The notes beneath the pieces are model-generated. The model had not been told where the DNA came from and made no database searches. It worked only from the letters and a program-made list of their open reading frames with translations. From NCBI GenBank assembly GCA_029204225.1, contig CM055098.1:54506282-54570281 (forward strand): a stretch of DNA of 64,000 bases, in the 5' to 3' direction. The translations under genes were made by a program, and so were the position numbers. This DNA comes from Diphasiastrum complanatum (taxonomy: Eukaryota; Streptophyta; Lycopodiopsida; Lycopodiales; Lycopodiaceae). The first letter of the stretch is position 1, and the number at the start of each line of letters is the position of its first letter. This document shows positions 36,040-48,526 of this stretch, piece by piece.

Positions 36040-37210
36040 GTAGGGCGTCCCACACGTGTGAATTCAACATTAAAAAAATCCATAAGTTTGTCATCTGAGG
36101 CCATGGAGGAACTAGCCATATTGAATCATCTTCCTCGACCTCAACCATTGCAAGAATGTTGTCATTTCTTTTCATTGTTATCTGAAGTTGCTCTTGAGGG
36201 TTTATACCAAAATCTTGATCAAGTGGCTTCCAAACATTTTTGCATTTTATCCATCTTCTATAATACAGCAACAAAGTGAGCATTTGTTTTTTGATGTGAT
36301 ATCTAAATGTCATGGATGAGTAACATACTCTGCACTCAATTTGCTGATTTTGTTTTGTATCCCAACCATCATCCAACAACTCATCGATTATATCAGCACT
36401 CAAGTCCTTACAAATAAACGTTGTTTTCGTTCTCCGAACATTGCATTTGGAAAAAAAATCAACAAAAATAGTAAAAGGTAGATACCAACTTAATCTATTA
36501 TTCTTTGATCCAGTGCTACATTTTAATATGCTCTGAATATCAATATATATCCTAGATCGAAAACTTTCTGAAATTGCTGCATCAGGAGAAATCCATTCCT
36601 CACTCGAAAAATCTGGTAGAAAATATGGCTCTAATCTACCAACTAAACCATTTTTATCAGGAAAATAGGTGTGATCATAAAAAAAAAAACTCCTGACTCT
36701 AAAAGTGATTTTGGAGAACGACCTTTATATTGTAAAATACCGATATCCGAATGTACGACATCAATTATTCCTGCAATCGATTGAACTGATTGAATGATGG
36801 ATACAAATCTGCAAAACCAACAAAAACATCTCAAGAAAAATATAATTCAAAGAAAATGCTAAATCTAAAGAAATTGAATCTGAAAACTTACAATTGCATT
36901 TCCTTCTATCATTTGGATTCAGATCATGAATGTTGAGCTCATTGTGAAGATAAGCATGTTGAACTAAAACTTTCGTGATAGATTGACCGGCAGGTGATAC
37001 TTTAAAATCCATTATCCTGCCTTTCCAAGAGCTTCTATATATGTTATCCGATTTTTTTCTTTTTCGAAATGAGCCTTTTGCAGAGGGATGCATCAAGATC
37101 CATTGATATTTTCGATATATTCTTGGTATCCATTGATCTTCTGCATTTTATTCATTGCAAATATTGATTGCATCAATGGTTCCTCTTGGTCTCCGATTAT
37201 GTGTAGCCAT
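36040..37210 (-). pseudogene. Protein Y of H3-Ulp transposon, copy 4 (unknown function)
   Basis: The start codon at 37210 gives MATHNRRPRGTIDAI, homologous to the Y start in copy 2 (MARRPRSTIDSV). The blocks are HPSAKGSFRKRKKSD, then VQHAYLHNELNIHDL and RRKCNC before a donor at about 36890, then AGIIDVVHSDIGILQYKGRSPK, FICKDLSADIIDELLDDGWD, and SMTFRYHIKKQMLTLLLYYR with WKPLDQDF. A TAA at about 37150 and frameshifts break it. The last exon of copy 2 is missing, and similarity ends near 36110. Copy 4 keeps the Arg codon that is a stop in copy 2. With copy 2 it shows that Y is a genuine conserved gene of this element family. Confidence 0.65.
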
Positions 37211-37659
37211 TAGTCGAAAATATGAGTACGCAAGCTGAGATCGGAGAGAATGTAGAGATTGCGAGGTGAACCTAAGAATGACAAGAAAATGAGAGATAGA
37301 TTGAAGAAAATGAGAGGTATACCTATGAATGACAAGAAGTTCCTTAACTACAAGGATTAGTTAACCACAGTTTATGATTATTGACGTCGAATCAACCTCA
37401 AGTGAACAATGACGGGTAGCATAAGTGTATTTGGACAGTAACTGTGGTCCAATCACAATTGTTTGTTCTGCCCGACGGGATATTTGAAGGTCACAAAAAT
37501 CTGGCCAGAAAAGTTAAATACAATTTTCGTCCGTCAACCACTGTTACAGTTTGTCACAGATGGACACCATTCATTGGGACACATAAGCGTTGAAAGCGTG
37601 CGAAGTCAAAAACAGCATCTTGACAAAGGGCCCATTTTGAGTTCTAATATCCCCTAATG
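37211..37659 (-). mobile_element. Left terminal region of H3-Ulp copy 4
   Basis: In reverse orientation this corresponds to the left end of copy 2. The terminus at 37624-37659 (ACAAAGGGCCC...CCCCTAATG) resembles the right-end sequence AAAGGGTC...CTCTAATG but is diverged. A CAGTAACTGTGG word at 37436 parallels the subterminal word of copies 1 and 2. The opposite end of this copy is missing. Confidence 0.5.
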
Positions 37660-37666
37660 TTCCAGA

Positions 37667-37915
37667 GAGCCTGACAGCTACTGTGTCTCCCTCCCAGAAT
37701 CCCTGGGGGGTCGTTGGACATCTCATGTGCTCTCTTGTAATTGGACCAGGCCCACGCCACTAAGCTTGGGGTAAATCTATCTCACAAGGGCACCCAACTT
37801 GAATAATACCAAGCCCAATGGGAGACTTTCAAGGCATTCCGAATTCTACTCAACACGAGGTACATTGGTTGTTTTTCACTATTGTTGCATCATGGAATCA
37901 AGTATGAACATTATT
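37667..37915 (+). repeat. Dispersed repeat, member 1 (inverted relative to 55300-55590)
   Basis: About 250 bp beginning GAGAGCCTGACAGCTACTG matches the reverse complement of 55300-55590 with scattered differences. It includes GGACATCTCATGTGCTCTC and CACGAGGTACATTGGTTG. It has no coding motif and its family is unknown. Confidence 0.75.
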
Positions 37916-38687
37916 GTTGCTAGGATTGAACGATTCTCCTAGGTGTCATACTATAGTATATAAAATACGTGCTTTGTATGCTATGATATGGTAGAAATGT
38001 TGTCTTTTTATGAACATGCACACCTCTTATGGGCTAGAACACCCTTTGTCAAGTTTTATCTAATTGGAACACACCACATTATGGTTTCGTCCATTACAAT
38101 CTGTTTGCACTCAGGTCAATAAACTCGATCTCTTTGAAACACAAGAGCTGGCTGTCACCGTACGTGATTGAAATACATCACCTTGGGTAGGGGTCAGCAT
38201 AGTCACATCCATCGTTGGAACTGCCTAGCGAAATACCTAGGCTTGACGGTTGGAAAAATACCACCACCTATCAAAAAAGGCGACACATATAACTGGCACC
38301 CCCATGTTGCACGACAACTAACAAAGAGATGATGTCCTATTTCTATTTTGTGTGTGTGTGCTAGTTTCATCTTGTGTGCCTTAAAATTGTTGTTTGAGTG
38401 CTGATGAACATTTCATGAAAATTATAAGCACCATCATCTCTACCAAGTGCAGCCGTAGTGTAATGGGGATGTCCTTGATTACCCTCACCTAGAGCTATGG
38501 ATATCGAGAGTGTAGTTACACCTCCTTGCAGCTGTGCCTTTGGGGTGGAAAACCCTCATCGGCTAGGGAGCAGGGGGTGATTGAGATGGCCCTCAGGATT
38601 GGAAGTGGTATCCCTCAATCACTCACGTAAGGGCAGTGTGGGCCCTTCCCATGTAGGGCTTCCTGGCGAGACAAATTTTCCCTAACA
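37916..38687 (+). mobile_element. Probable 5' LTR region of the gypsy-type element
   Basis: The stretch ends in CTAACA at 38687, directly followed by a primer-site-like TTGGTGCGTCTGCC. Such a TGGYGC start is typical of gypsy-type elements primed by tRNAs other than Met. The 5' border was not found, and no 3' LTR is evident downstream of 48526. Confidence 0.4.
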
Positions 38688-38703
38688 TTGGTGCGTCTGC
38701 CAA
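38688..38703 (+). promoter_or_regulatory. Primer-binding site of the gypsy-type element
   Basis: TTGGTGCGTCTGCCAA follows the CA end of the presumed LTR. The matching tRNA species cannot be fixed by eye. Confidence 0.45.
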
Positions 38704-39386
38704 GAGTAATTTGATAAGGGAGTATTTTCTAAAAGGCAATGGCCTACAAAGAGTACATATTAGAAATTCACTATTTGAACGACTGTGTTGTCATTGCCAT
38801 CAGTTGCACAACTAACCCCTTAGTGTGGGCTACTTGACTAGTGTCGAATGTTGTTTCAAAAGACAATTAGTGGGTTAGTATAGGTTGAAGTGGTTAGCAT
38901 CACACATTGATGTGTGCTAATCCCACAAATAGCGTCGTGCACTTCTGATCATTATCCATAGGATGAAATTTGAGGTTGTTTCAATCTGAGGACCATACAC
39001 ACCCCTATCAGATCTGATGAGGGCCTCTTACCTCATAGAATTCTTAGTTGCATTATGGAAACTCTTACGATACGCATTAATCGGAAGTGCAGGTGGCCCA
39101 ACAGTTAGGACAATCACCTCCCAAACACTAGAGACCTAAGACTGATCGATCAAAAGTTTAGACTAGCCAAAAATGATCATCACATAGGAGGAACCATGGA
39201 CGAGGGCCTAATGTACGAGCATTTTGGATACATAGGTGTAGAAGCAGTATACCCACCTCCTAGTAGAACAAATGTCACCTATAGGAATTTCAGATCCTGG
39301 CTACAGTAAACAAACGACCGCATATGCCAATCCCTACACATACAAGTAGCCCCAACAAATAGAATATTGAGGGAGATATTCCACCC

Positions 39387-40142
39387 ATGGACGATGAACT
39401 GGAACCGAATTATAATGGGAATGATGGGGTATTGAGTACCGCCTTGATCCAAAACATACTCGATCATCCCCCTGGTGGAATAGATCGACCCACTAATGTG
39501 ATTAGTGAGCCATCAATAAGTGGATGGAGTGACCTATCTTTTGATCAACCAAGTACATCACTTGATATTGATGATGGAGACACAAGCCTATATCAGCCCA
39601 TCAATGATGATGAGAGTATAGGATCTGTTGATGTTATACCCGATGAGTACCCACAGGAGGAATCCTACGAGACTACTACCTTGTATTTGACATATCCTAT
39701 CTATGATCCTGAGATGCCCCCTCTAGAATTAGAGGATGAAGAGATGTTATGCATGCTTGATAAGACAATAGATATGCCCAAAATGGTAACCGAAGAGGAC
39801 CTTGCCGATACCATCAACTCGTTTTTAGAAATCTTTGACTAGGATGTGGTTGAAAAAGATGATATTACTCCAACGGACCTAGACTCTAAGGAAAAACATG
39901 TCATAATAGAAGATCTCTTGATTGAACCACAGATGGGACCACAACCGGCTGAGGACCCGCAATTGGATCTAGATGGATTTTCATACACAGAGCTAGAGCT
40001 GGCTATAGAAATTTCATTGCATGAAACTAGTCTACTACCTAGAGAAGCAAGCCCAACCACAAAGAGTGGAAGGAGTGCGACAAGAGATCCACCTCTCCTA
40101 CCTTTGAAAACTATTGAAACTCAAGCGCAATCACCACAAGAA
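39387..40142 (+). pseudogene. Gypsy-type gag polyprotein, N-terminal acidic part (split by a copia insertion)
   Basis: The frame from ATG 39387 is strongly acidic (DDGDTSLYQ, LELEDEEMLCML). It has one in-frame TAG at 39840 and continues in the same frame to the GAA codon 40140-40142, where the copia element is inserted. Near its end ELELAIEISLHE matches the ubiquitin-interacting-motif pattern (hydrophobic-x-x-Ala-x-x-x-Ser-x-x-acidic). Removing 40143-46402 joins GAA to GAT 46403 in frame, where a second such helix follows. No LTR-retrotransposon family I know carries this combination, so the role is unknown. Confidence 0.65.
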
Positions 40143-40922
40143 TGTTAAGATTGAAAAACAATCCATATTGATTTCTTGGCTTGCTACAAATGTTGTACCA
40201 TGCAAGTATGTAGCTCATAAATGCAAAATGCCAAGTTTGGCCTGCATAGAACTCAAGCTACATGGTTATGTAATATCTAGATTGAAGAATACAACTTGAA
40301 TATAGTTTGTAGACATAGAATTAGCAAAGTCATGCTTGTAGAAACTCGTGGCAATTCACATGCGTTAATTGTAAGTGATCCATAGTGACATGCAAGGCAT
40401 GCACAAAGTGTAATGGACACATGCATGATGATTTGTACTTTGTTAGTTAGAACTAGCACACTTGTAAAAAGTTGGTAGAATTTCATGCATGGCAAGTGAC
40501 AAATGTCACATAGACTCTAGATGTCATTTTGTAATGGATAGATGTGGTTCTACCTCGAGCTACCTCAAACTCCATAAATATGTGTAGCTCTCCTCACAAT
40601 CAATGATGAAGAACCAAAGTTTTGTAGCTATCTCATGCCATTTTGAATCTAAACTATTTTGCTTGTTATCTCTCTACTTTTCTCTCTCTAACTCGTGTTG
40701 AAGCCAATGCTTATACACTGATATCTTGTACTTTTGCTCATTATTGATTCATTGCTATCATATTCAGTTGCTTAGCATGCTAGATTGTGGTTAAGCCATT
40801 TCTTCTAAACTAGATCTTGCTAATCAATCTAGAATCAGGTTACTGTGCTAATCACAAAGCTTAATTAGATCCATCATACTTGTGGACATTCCCCACACGT
40901 GTGAAATCTGGAAATTTTGTCA
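40143..40922 (+). repeat. 5' LTR of copia element A
   Basis: It is 780 bp, from TGTTAAGATTG to GTCA. Compared by eye with the 3' LTR at 45583-46363 it shows roughly 20 differences, so the insertion is fairly young. It contains CCACACGTGTGAAA near its end. Confidence 0.93.
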
Positions 40923-41695
40923 TGGTATCATAGCCAAATTAAGCTTTGCATGCTAACATCTCTGATTGTACAAGAAATTGAGAGCTAAATCAAGAAAAAA
41001 AAAACAGTTTTGCACTTTTTTTTCACGTTTCTCTGAAGTGTATTTGGATCGAATCGGATTGGAACTGACTTTTCAGACCTGAAATGTGGTTGTACGGAAT
41101 TCTGAATTTCGCACGTGTGAAAATTAGATATTTTCAGTCCCTTTGTTCTCCTTGCTTATAGATCCAAGGATAGCGGTCTTCTATCTTGATGGAAAGCTTA
41201 TGATCTATACTTTCCATAGAAACTGAAACCAAATCAATTTGATGTGTCTAGCAAGAGTTATAAGCTCTTAAAGAGGATAGGGATAGGTCCAAAATTCGAG
41301 TGACAGCACTTTGATTTGATTCAATTTTGCTTTGTTCTGAATCCATTGTTTTGAGCATCCTACACAAGAAACTAAAGATCATGACTGAATTTGAAGTAAT
41401 GAACACCTTTTGAGCCTTCTAAGAGTCAATTGTGTTTTCTTTTGAAGCATTTCACACGTGCCAAAAGTAGGATTCAAACTAGCCAAAGTGTCTCAATCCA
41501 CTTTGTGTGTCTGATCTAGATAACTTGTCTTGTGGAATATTTGAGATTCATCTCAAATACAGTTGCAAGTGTCTCACATAGGAAGGTAGTACATCCTTGA
41601 AAATACCTATAGTGAAAGAGAGCAGCAACTTTAAGTCTGATTGGAACAAGCTCAAACATATCTCAATCCAAATAACTAAGAAGTCTTCATTAAAA

Positions 41696-42640
41696 TGGCA
41701 TCTTAGGGAGGATATCTTCTAGAAGCCAGTGAAAGACTAAACACTTCTAATTACTCAATTTGGAAGTTCAGAATGGAGTCTATTTTGATACTCCAGGATG
41801 TTGTGGATATTGTGCTTGGTGTTGAGGATGAGCCTCAAACATAGGCTGAAACTCCTACGTATAGGAAGAGAGCTAGAATGGCTCTACATTTCATTAAGAT
41901 GAATGTATCTAATGAAATTATGAGAGAGATAGGATCTTGCACTATAGCCAAAGAAGCTTGGGATGCACTAAAGTCCATCTATGAAGCAAAGAATACTTCT
42001 AGAATACTCACTCTTAGGAATCAGATTTTCCAAAGTTTCCAAAGAAGTGAAGAGAGTTCATCTAACTATGTTCTGAGAGTTAAAGATTTACATAGAGAGC
42101 TTTCCTGTGTTGGTGTTACTATTAACCAAGATGAGCTAGTTCAAGTCATACTGAATGGCTTCAGACATGACTATGATAATCTCGTTCAGTCTTTTGCTAT
42201 TAAGGAGGAGTTGCCTAATCTAGAAACTCTCCAAGGAATTCTTATTTCTGAGGAATCTAGACAAAGCTATAAACTCTCCAGAATGAACAAACTCAAACAT
42301 GGTGGAAGTGACAAAGCCCTCTTTGTCAAAGGAAAGCATAAAGGAAGTAGTAAGAACCAGTTCTCTCAAGCATCCAACAAAGACAAAGCCAAAGATCAAG
42401 ACAAAGATGGTGAAGAGGATGATGAATCTCATCCTTCTAACTCAAAGACCAAGAAGAAGAAAGTGAAGTGTTTCTTTTGTGGCAAGAAGGGGAACTATGC
42501 CTCTAACTGCTTTAAGAAGAAAAACCAACTCAAGCAAGCTAATCTCTCCAAAGAGATTGAAGAAGATTTTGTTGCAAGTGATGGAGAAGGATCACTCATG
42601 GTGTCCAGTTTTTCTTCATCACCTTTCAAGAAAGATGGAT
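41696..42640 (+). pseudogene. Copia element A gag
   Basis: It starts at ATG 41696, with TAG stops at 41705 and 41842, then stays open from 41878. It has ASERLNTSNYSIWKFRMES at the N-terminus, a UBN2-type helical gag (EAWDALKSIYEAKN, LRVKDLHREL, VILNGFRHDYDN, LISEESR), a Lys-rich stretch, and the zinc knuckle CFFCGKKGNYASNCFKKK, where the usual His is Tyr. Gag packages element RNA. It runs without a stop into the protease. Confidence 0.85.
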
Positions 42641-45565
42641 CTTGGTACATAGATAGTGGAGCTTATTCACATATGTGTTGTTCAAAGGAGTCATTTGACT
42701 CAATCTTACCTTACAAAGGACTCAAGAGATCTATTTATATTGCTAATGATCATGAGTGTCCAATAGAAGGAATTGGCAACATTCCATTGAAACTTGCTTC
42801 TTCAAAAGTTCTTGCACTCTCTAATGTTCTTTTCATTCCAAAACTTACAAAGAACTTAATTAGTGTGGGAAAGTTGCTTGATCTAGATGTGGTGGAATTT
42901 TGAAGTTAAATTCTAATGAGAATGCAAATCTTTGTGAAGTTGCTTTGTTATCTAAGGAGGAGTTGTGGCATAGAAGGTTGGGTCATCCTAACTTTAAATC
43001 TATGTCTTCTATGGTTAAGAAGGTGAAGGCTATTGGTCTTCCAAAATCTCTTCCTAAAGATTTCAAGTCTTGTGAGGCTTGTGCCATTGCAAAGTCACAC
43101 AGAAAGCCATATTAGAAGTCTTTTATAAAGACTACTCATCCTTTGGAGCTTATACACTCAGATGTACATTTTTTCTCTTCTAAAAGTATTGGTGGTGCAA
43201 CATGTTTTGTCACCTTTATTGATGACTTTACTAGATATACTTGGTTGTATCTACTTTCTTCAAAGGCTACGGTTTTTTATCACTTCCTAATCTTCAAAGC
43301 TTATGTTGAGAAATAGTTTTCTTTCAAAGTTAAAGCTTTAAGATGTGATGGAGGAGGTGAATACATCTCCAACAAGTTTCATGATTATTGTGAAGGTGAA
43401 GGAATAAAGAGAGAGTTTTCTTGTGCTTATTCTCCATCTCAAAATGGAGTAGCTGAGAGGAAAAACAGATCTTTATGTGAATGTGCTAAAGCAATTCGAG
43501 TAGCAGCGAATATTGGGGTGAAGCTATAAATTGTGCAAACTATTTGTGCAGTAGATTACCTCACAATGCGCTTGCTAGAAAATCACCTTTTGAAGTCTTG
43601 TTTAAGAAGAAATCTAAGGTAGATCACCTTAGAGTTTTTGGTTGTGCTTGCTTCGTTAATGTGCCCTTGGAAACAAGGAGAAGAGATGATCCCAATTCTA
43701 TTAAAGGGATCATGGTTGGATATGCATCCAACAAGAAAGCTTACAGAATCTATGTTCCCTCTACCTCAACTATAATTCAGAGTAGAGATGTTATATTCCA
43801 TGAAGATAAAAAATACATTCTTGAGGAGGTCGAGTTCAAAGATTCTCACAAAGATACTCCAATCATCACTCTTGAAGACTATCATGGAGAGATGGGGCCG
43901 AGAATTGAGGAGGAGTCACCTCGAATCTTTTCACCAAGGAGATCTCAAAGAGAAAGATCCGAGCCTGGAAGGCTTACCTATGAAGATAGAGGCAAGCAAG
44001 TGGAAATCAATCACACTAATTGTGTTTATTTTATTTCTCATGAGGAGCCGAAGGATGTATATGATGCTCCCAACTCGAAGGAATGGTACCTTTCCATGAA
44101 GGATGAATATGATGCTTTGATGGCCAATAAGACATGGGAGCTTGTGGATCTTCCATCCAACAAGCACACCATTGGTTGCAAGTGGGTTTTTTGAATCAAG
44201 TATAATCAAGATGGCACAATCAACAAGTACAAGGCTAGGCTTTGTGCTAAAGGTTTTGCTCAAGTGTATGGACTTGATTATGAGGAGACCTTTGCTCCAG
44301 TTGCAAAGATGGTATCAATTAGAATCATAATTTCTCTTGCTTGTTTTTGCAATTGGAAAGTTCTTCAACTAGATGTCTCTAATGAATTTCTAAATGGGTA
44401 TCTAGAAGAAGAGATTTATATGGATCAGCCTTTTGGGTTCATCCATGACAAAGAAAAAGTTTGCTTGCTCTTTAAAAGTTTATATGGATTAAAGCAAGCT
44501 CCAAGGTCATGGTATTCTCAACTTAACACCTTTCTTGAGTCACTAGGATTTAACCTTAGTAACTATGATCCTTCCTTATATGTCAAGATTTTTGATAAAG
44601 ATATTGTCATCCTTCTTATTTATGTTGATGATATCATTCTGACAGGAAGTTGTATCAAGTTAGTTGAGGAAACCAAGATTGCACTTGGAAAAGAGTTCAA
44701 GATGCAAGATCTTGGGAAAATTCACTATATTCTAGGACTAGAGATTGACTTTCTTAAAGATAAAGCTTTTGTATGTCAATCCAAGTATGTTCTTTCAATG
44801 TTAAAGAAGTTCAATATGTTGAATTGTAAGAGTATAGAAACACCTATGGAGCAAAATGTAAAGGACTCTAACAAAGGTGATGAAAGATTCTTCATGGACA
44901 TCACACTTTTTAGAAGTCTTATAGGCTCCTTAATTTGGCTCACAATAAATAGACCTGACATAAGCTTTAGTGTTCATAAGTTGAGCCAGGCTATGCAAAA
45001 TCCTTTTGTTTATCATTGGAAAATGGCCAAGAGAGTGCTTAGATATATATCTTCTACTTTTGATTTTGGTTTATTGTATAAAAGTGAAGATCTTTCTATT
45101 ATTGGTTATTCTGACTCGGGTTTTGCAAGTGATAGAACAGATCAAAAATCTACAAGTGCTTATGTCATATATCTTGGAGGAAACTTGATATCTTGGCTTT
45201 CCAAAAAGCAAGATACTGTATCACTCTCATCATGTGAAGCTGAGTACAAGGCACTCACTACAACAACAAAGGAAGTGCTTTGGATCAAGAGGTTACTAGT
45301 GGAGTTAAAGATAATCATGGAAGAGTATCTACATGTGATCATGTGTGACAACACTTCAGCCCAAGCCCTTGCCAACAACCCAATATTCCATGCAAGGAGC
45401 AAGCATATCGAAGTTGCACATCACTTCGTGAGAGAGAAGCTCATTGGAGGTGAAATCAAATTGGAGCACATCGACACATCATCCAAACCTTTGAGAAAAA
45501 GTTCCTTCATCAAGCATAGAGCCAATCTTGGAGTTATACCAAGATCCATGTTCAAATCAATATAG
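42641..45565 (+). pseudogene. Copia element A pol (protease, integrase, RT, RNase H)
   Basis: The order is: protease active site SWYIDSGAYSHM (42640s), integrase zinc finger LWHRRLGHPNFKSM (42960s) with SCEACAIAKS, DDE core including HSDVHFF...FIDDFTRYTWLY and SPSQNGVAERKNR, then RT (LDVSNEFLNGYLEEEIYM, YGLKQAPRSWY, LLIYVDDIILTGS) and RNase H (SDSGFASDR, SLSSCEAEYKAL, CDNTSAQALANNP), ending at 45565. Stops at 42901, 43112, 43314, 43528 and 44192, some at expected Gln or Arg codons, make it non-functional. The RT-RNase H part is open for 433 codons from 44264. Confidence 0.9.
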
Positions 45566-45582
45566 ATTATTTTTAGGAGGAG

Positions 45583-46363
45583 TGTTAAAATTGAAAAACA
45601 ATCCATATTGATTTCTTGGCTTGCTACAAATGTTGTACCATGCAAGTATGTAGTTCATAAATGCAAAATGCCAAGTTTGGCCTACATAGAACTCGAGCTA
45701 CATGGTTATGTAATATCTAGATTGAAGAATACAACTTGCATATAGTTTGTAGACATAGAATTAGCAAAGTCATGCTTGTAGAAACTCGTGGAAATTCACA
45801 GTGCATTAATTGTAAATGATCCATAGTGACATGTAAGGCATGCACAAAGTGTAATGGACACATGCATGATGATTTGTACTTTGCTAGTTAGAACTAGCAC
45901 ACTTGTAAAAAGTTGGTAGAATTTCATGCATGGCAAGTCACAAATGTCACATTGACTCTAGATGTCATTTTGTAATGGATAAATGTGGTTCTACCTCGAG
46001 CTACCTCAAACTCCATAAATATGTGTAGCTCTCCTCACAATCAATGATGAAGAACCAAAGTTTTGTAGCTATCTCATGTCATTTTGGATCTAAACTATTT
46101 TGCTTGTTATCTCTCTACTTTTCTCTCTCTAACTCGTGTTGAAGCCAATGCTTATACACTGATATCTTGTACTTTTGCTCATTATTGATTCATTACTATC
46201 ATATTAAGTTGCTTAGCATGCTAGATTGTGGTTAAGCCATTTCTTCTAAACTAGATCTTGCTAATCAATCTAGAATCAGGTTACTGTGCTAATCACAAAG
46301 CTTAATTAGATCCATCGTACTTGTGGAAATTCCCCACACATGTGAAATCTGGAAATTTTGTCA
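45583..46363 (+). repeat. 3' LTR of copia element A
   Basis: It is 781 bp, from TGTTAAAATTG to TTTTGTCA, preceded by the purine tract AGGAGGAG. See the 5' LTR for comparison. Confidence 0.93.
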
Positions 46364-46397
46364 TGGTATCAGAGCATGCCAACTCTTCTTGACGATC
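46364..46397 (+). other. 34-bp tail carrying a primer-binding sequence beyond the 3' LTR
   Basis: TGGTATCAGAGC directly follows the 3' LTR terminus, then 22 bp of unrelated sequence precede the probable target duplication. Its PBS core is a better match to Met tRNA than the element's own primer site (TGGTATCATAGC). Origin is discussed under findings. Confidence 0.6.
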
Positions 46398-46402
46398 AAG
46401 AA

Positions 46403-48526
46403 GATAGTACAGCCGATTTGCAAATAGCAATAGCACTCTCACTGCAAGAGTGGGAAACACCTTCAGATATCCAAATAGATGACATCCCATCAGAAGTAGA
46501 ATTAGGGGAATGCTTAACTCGATATGATAGTGATGGCGAGACATCTAATCTAGTTGAGAGCTACGGTGATATATCTGAGTGTGGGTGACAGGTGATGAAG
46601 CAAAAAATGATAAAGAGATGATGGATGATGATATACTGTCAGAAATGGGACCAATGGTAGAAAGTAAAGTTGAGCCAAACATGGGCCTTGAGGATCACAG
46701 TAATCAGAACACGGAAGAAGAAATTTTAGCTGAAAATGACCATCAAGCTCAAACTCAACCGACTGTGCAAACACCTAGCCCTCTATCTATTGCACCAATG
46801 ACACGAAGAATCGCTCAACCAATAGTTGTCCCGGATGACACCGAGAGGGTACCTAGTATAGTAGGCTCGCTACCGCAATTCCATGAAAACAATGATGAAG
46901 ATGCCCATGAGCATCTTGCAGATTTTGTGACACTAATGGTTGTTAATGCAATTGTGAATCCTGCGCATAGAATGATGCAATTTTCCACAACTCTTACAGG
47001 AGAAGCTAGGCGATGGTACTATAATCTACCCAAAGCTTCCATCACCGCATTGGAGGAATTTTTTCGATTGTTTTTAGCAAAGTTCGGACCCAGATACAAT
47101 GTTGATAGTCTAATGTTCACTCTAACCACAATACAACAAGAATCGGGAGATTTAGTACGCACGTATGTCAAACGACTCAAGGAGCTCATTCGCAAATTGA
47201 ACATAGGGCTAGCAACTGAGGTATCATCTCAATTAGTGCTCACCTTTTTCCTAAGGGTCCTACAACTGGATATACAATTAGTGGTACACCAATCTGGAGT
47301 CTCCTCTTTCAAAGAGGCGGTGTCTAGAGCCATGATTATTGAGTCAGCATACGTCGCTACATCTAAATGTCAAGAAATGAGGAATCCAATCCTAGATAGT
47401 AGCCGACAGACAGTTTGGGGTGAGTTGAATGTTATGAGAGAGCTACATCATACCTTCGAACCCCTAGGATCAAGACCACACTACGCACCTTAGAGAGATA
47501 GTGTGATGCCGAATTGTCACACTCGAGACCAAGGGACTGAAAGGTATATTAGGCCTTTTAGTACACAAGAACAACACTGTGGAAATGAAAATGCCTATGA
47601 TATGGGATACGGGACTATTGCCAGAATTATACCCCCAGAACTACCTGAATTAGAACATGATGAAGTAGATAGAATATCAATCGAGGATCTTGAGATATCT
47701 CAAGAAGAACCTTATCATTTAGAAGATTGTGTCTAGACACAAGAAGAGGATTATGGGTCAGATCTACATTGTTATGGGATAGTTAATTGTGGAATACAAA
47801 CTGATAGAAATATAGACCTATGGACTAAGCCTTCATGATGACACCCCTCAGGATAGACGAGCTAAGACCAACGACAACAAGCCCCCTACACATTTCAAAA
47901 AACCAAGCATACCCAAAGAGGCTAGGGCGAGCATACTGACGATAACCCGAAGTGAGTTACGAGCAGACCCCCCTAGAAAAAAGCGGATGCAAGAGAGTGA
48001 CAGGCGAGTAAGTCTTGGGAAGGCCACTAAGTCTGAGGAGCCAGCACCATCAATGTTTAGCGACCAACTTGATCAAGTTGTACCTCCAGACAAGGGCAAC
48101 AATAGCATTTTAGAATGGGCATAAATTGACGAACCCACATAGACGACCCCAATAGACTACCCTCCTCAATTTTGACCACTAGATCTAGATGCACCGACTT
48201 TTGGTAGCAGAAATACTACCCCCCCTATTCCTGATGACATTAATCAGGAGGAGTCATATGATATACGGAACCTATTCAAAGATCATAAGAATGTGGGGAA
48301 CAAGAGTACATCGATACACACTAACGAGGATGGGTACCAAAACTATACCCAAAAAATCCAAGATATACCCCATTGGGAAGAGGACATGCCGGGCTATATC
48401 TCCGAAGTTGATATCAAGAACGAAGGGCATGAGCCAGAAATCAGAGAAGAGATGAGGAATACTCCACCTCCAACCATGGATATAAATAATGGGAATGAAC
48501 CCTATGATATGGGAAGGATATTTTAG
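46403..48526 (+). pseudogene. Gypsy-type gag polyprotein, continued (second UIM-like helix, gag domain, acidic tail)
   Basis: It continues the frame interrupted at 40142. DLQIAIALSLQEWE near 46418-46460 is a second ubiquitin-interacting-motif-like helix. After a frameshift at about 46586 the ORF 46579-47493 carries a Retrotrans_gag-type domain (AHRMMQFSTTLTGEARRWYY, FFRLFLAKFGPRYN, QQESGDLVRTYVKRLKEL, LVLTFFLRVLQLDIQ). An in-frame stop at 47491 is followed in the same frame by another acidic section to 47736, and further acidic pieces run to 48526. No zinc knuckle, protease, RT or integrase was found, so the element is gag-only or truncated. Confidence 0.65.

Larger units (their letters stand above)
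40143..46397 (+). mobile_element. Ty1/copia element A with both LTRs, inserted in the gypsy gag
   Basis: The element has two about 780-bp LTRs, a primer site TGGTATCATAGCC at 40923, gag, protease, integrase, RT and RNase H in copia order, and a purine tract (TTTTTAGGAGGAG) before the 3' LTR. The flanking AAGAA at 40138-40142 and at 46398-46402 is the likely 5-bp target duplication. Removing the insertion restores the host gypsy reading frame. A 34-bp tail, 46364-46397, starting with a perfect primer-site sequence TGGTATCAGAGC, lies between the 3' LTR and the duplication. Confidence 0.88.
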
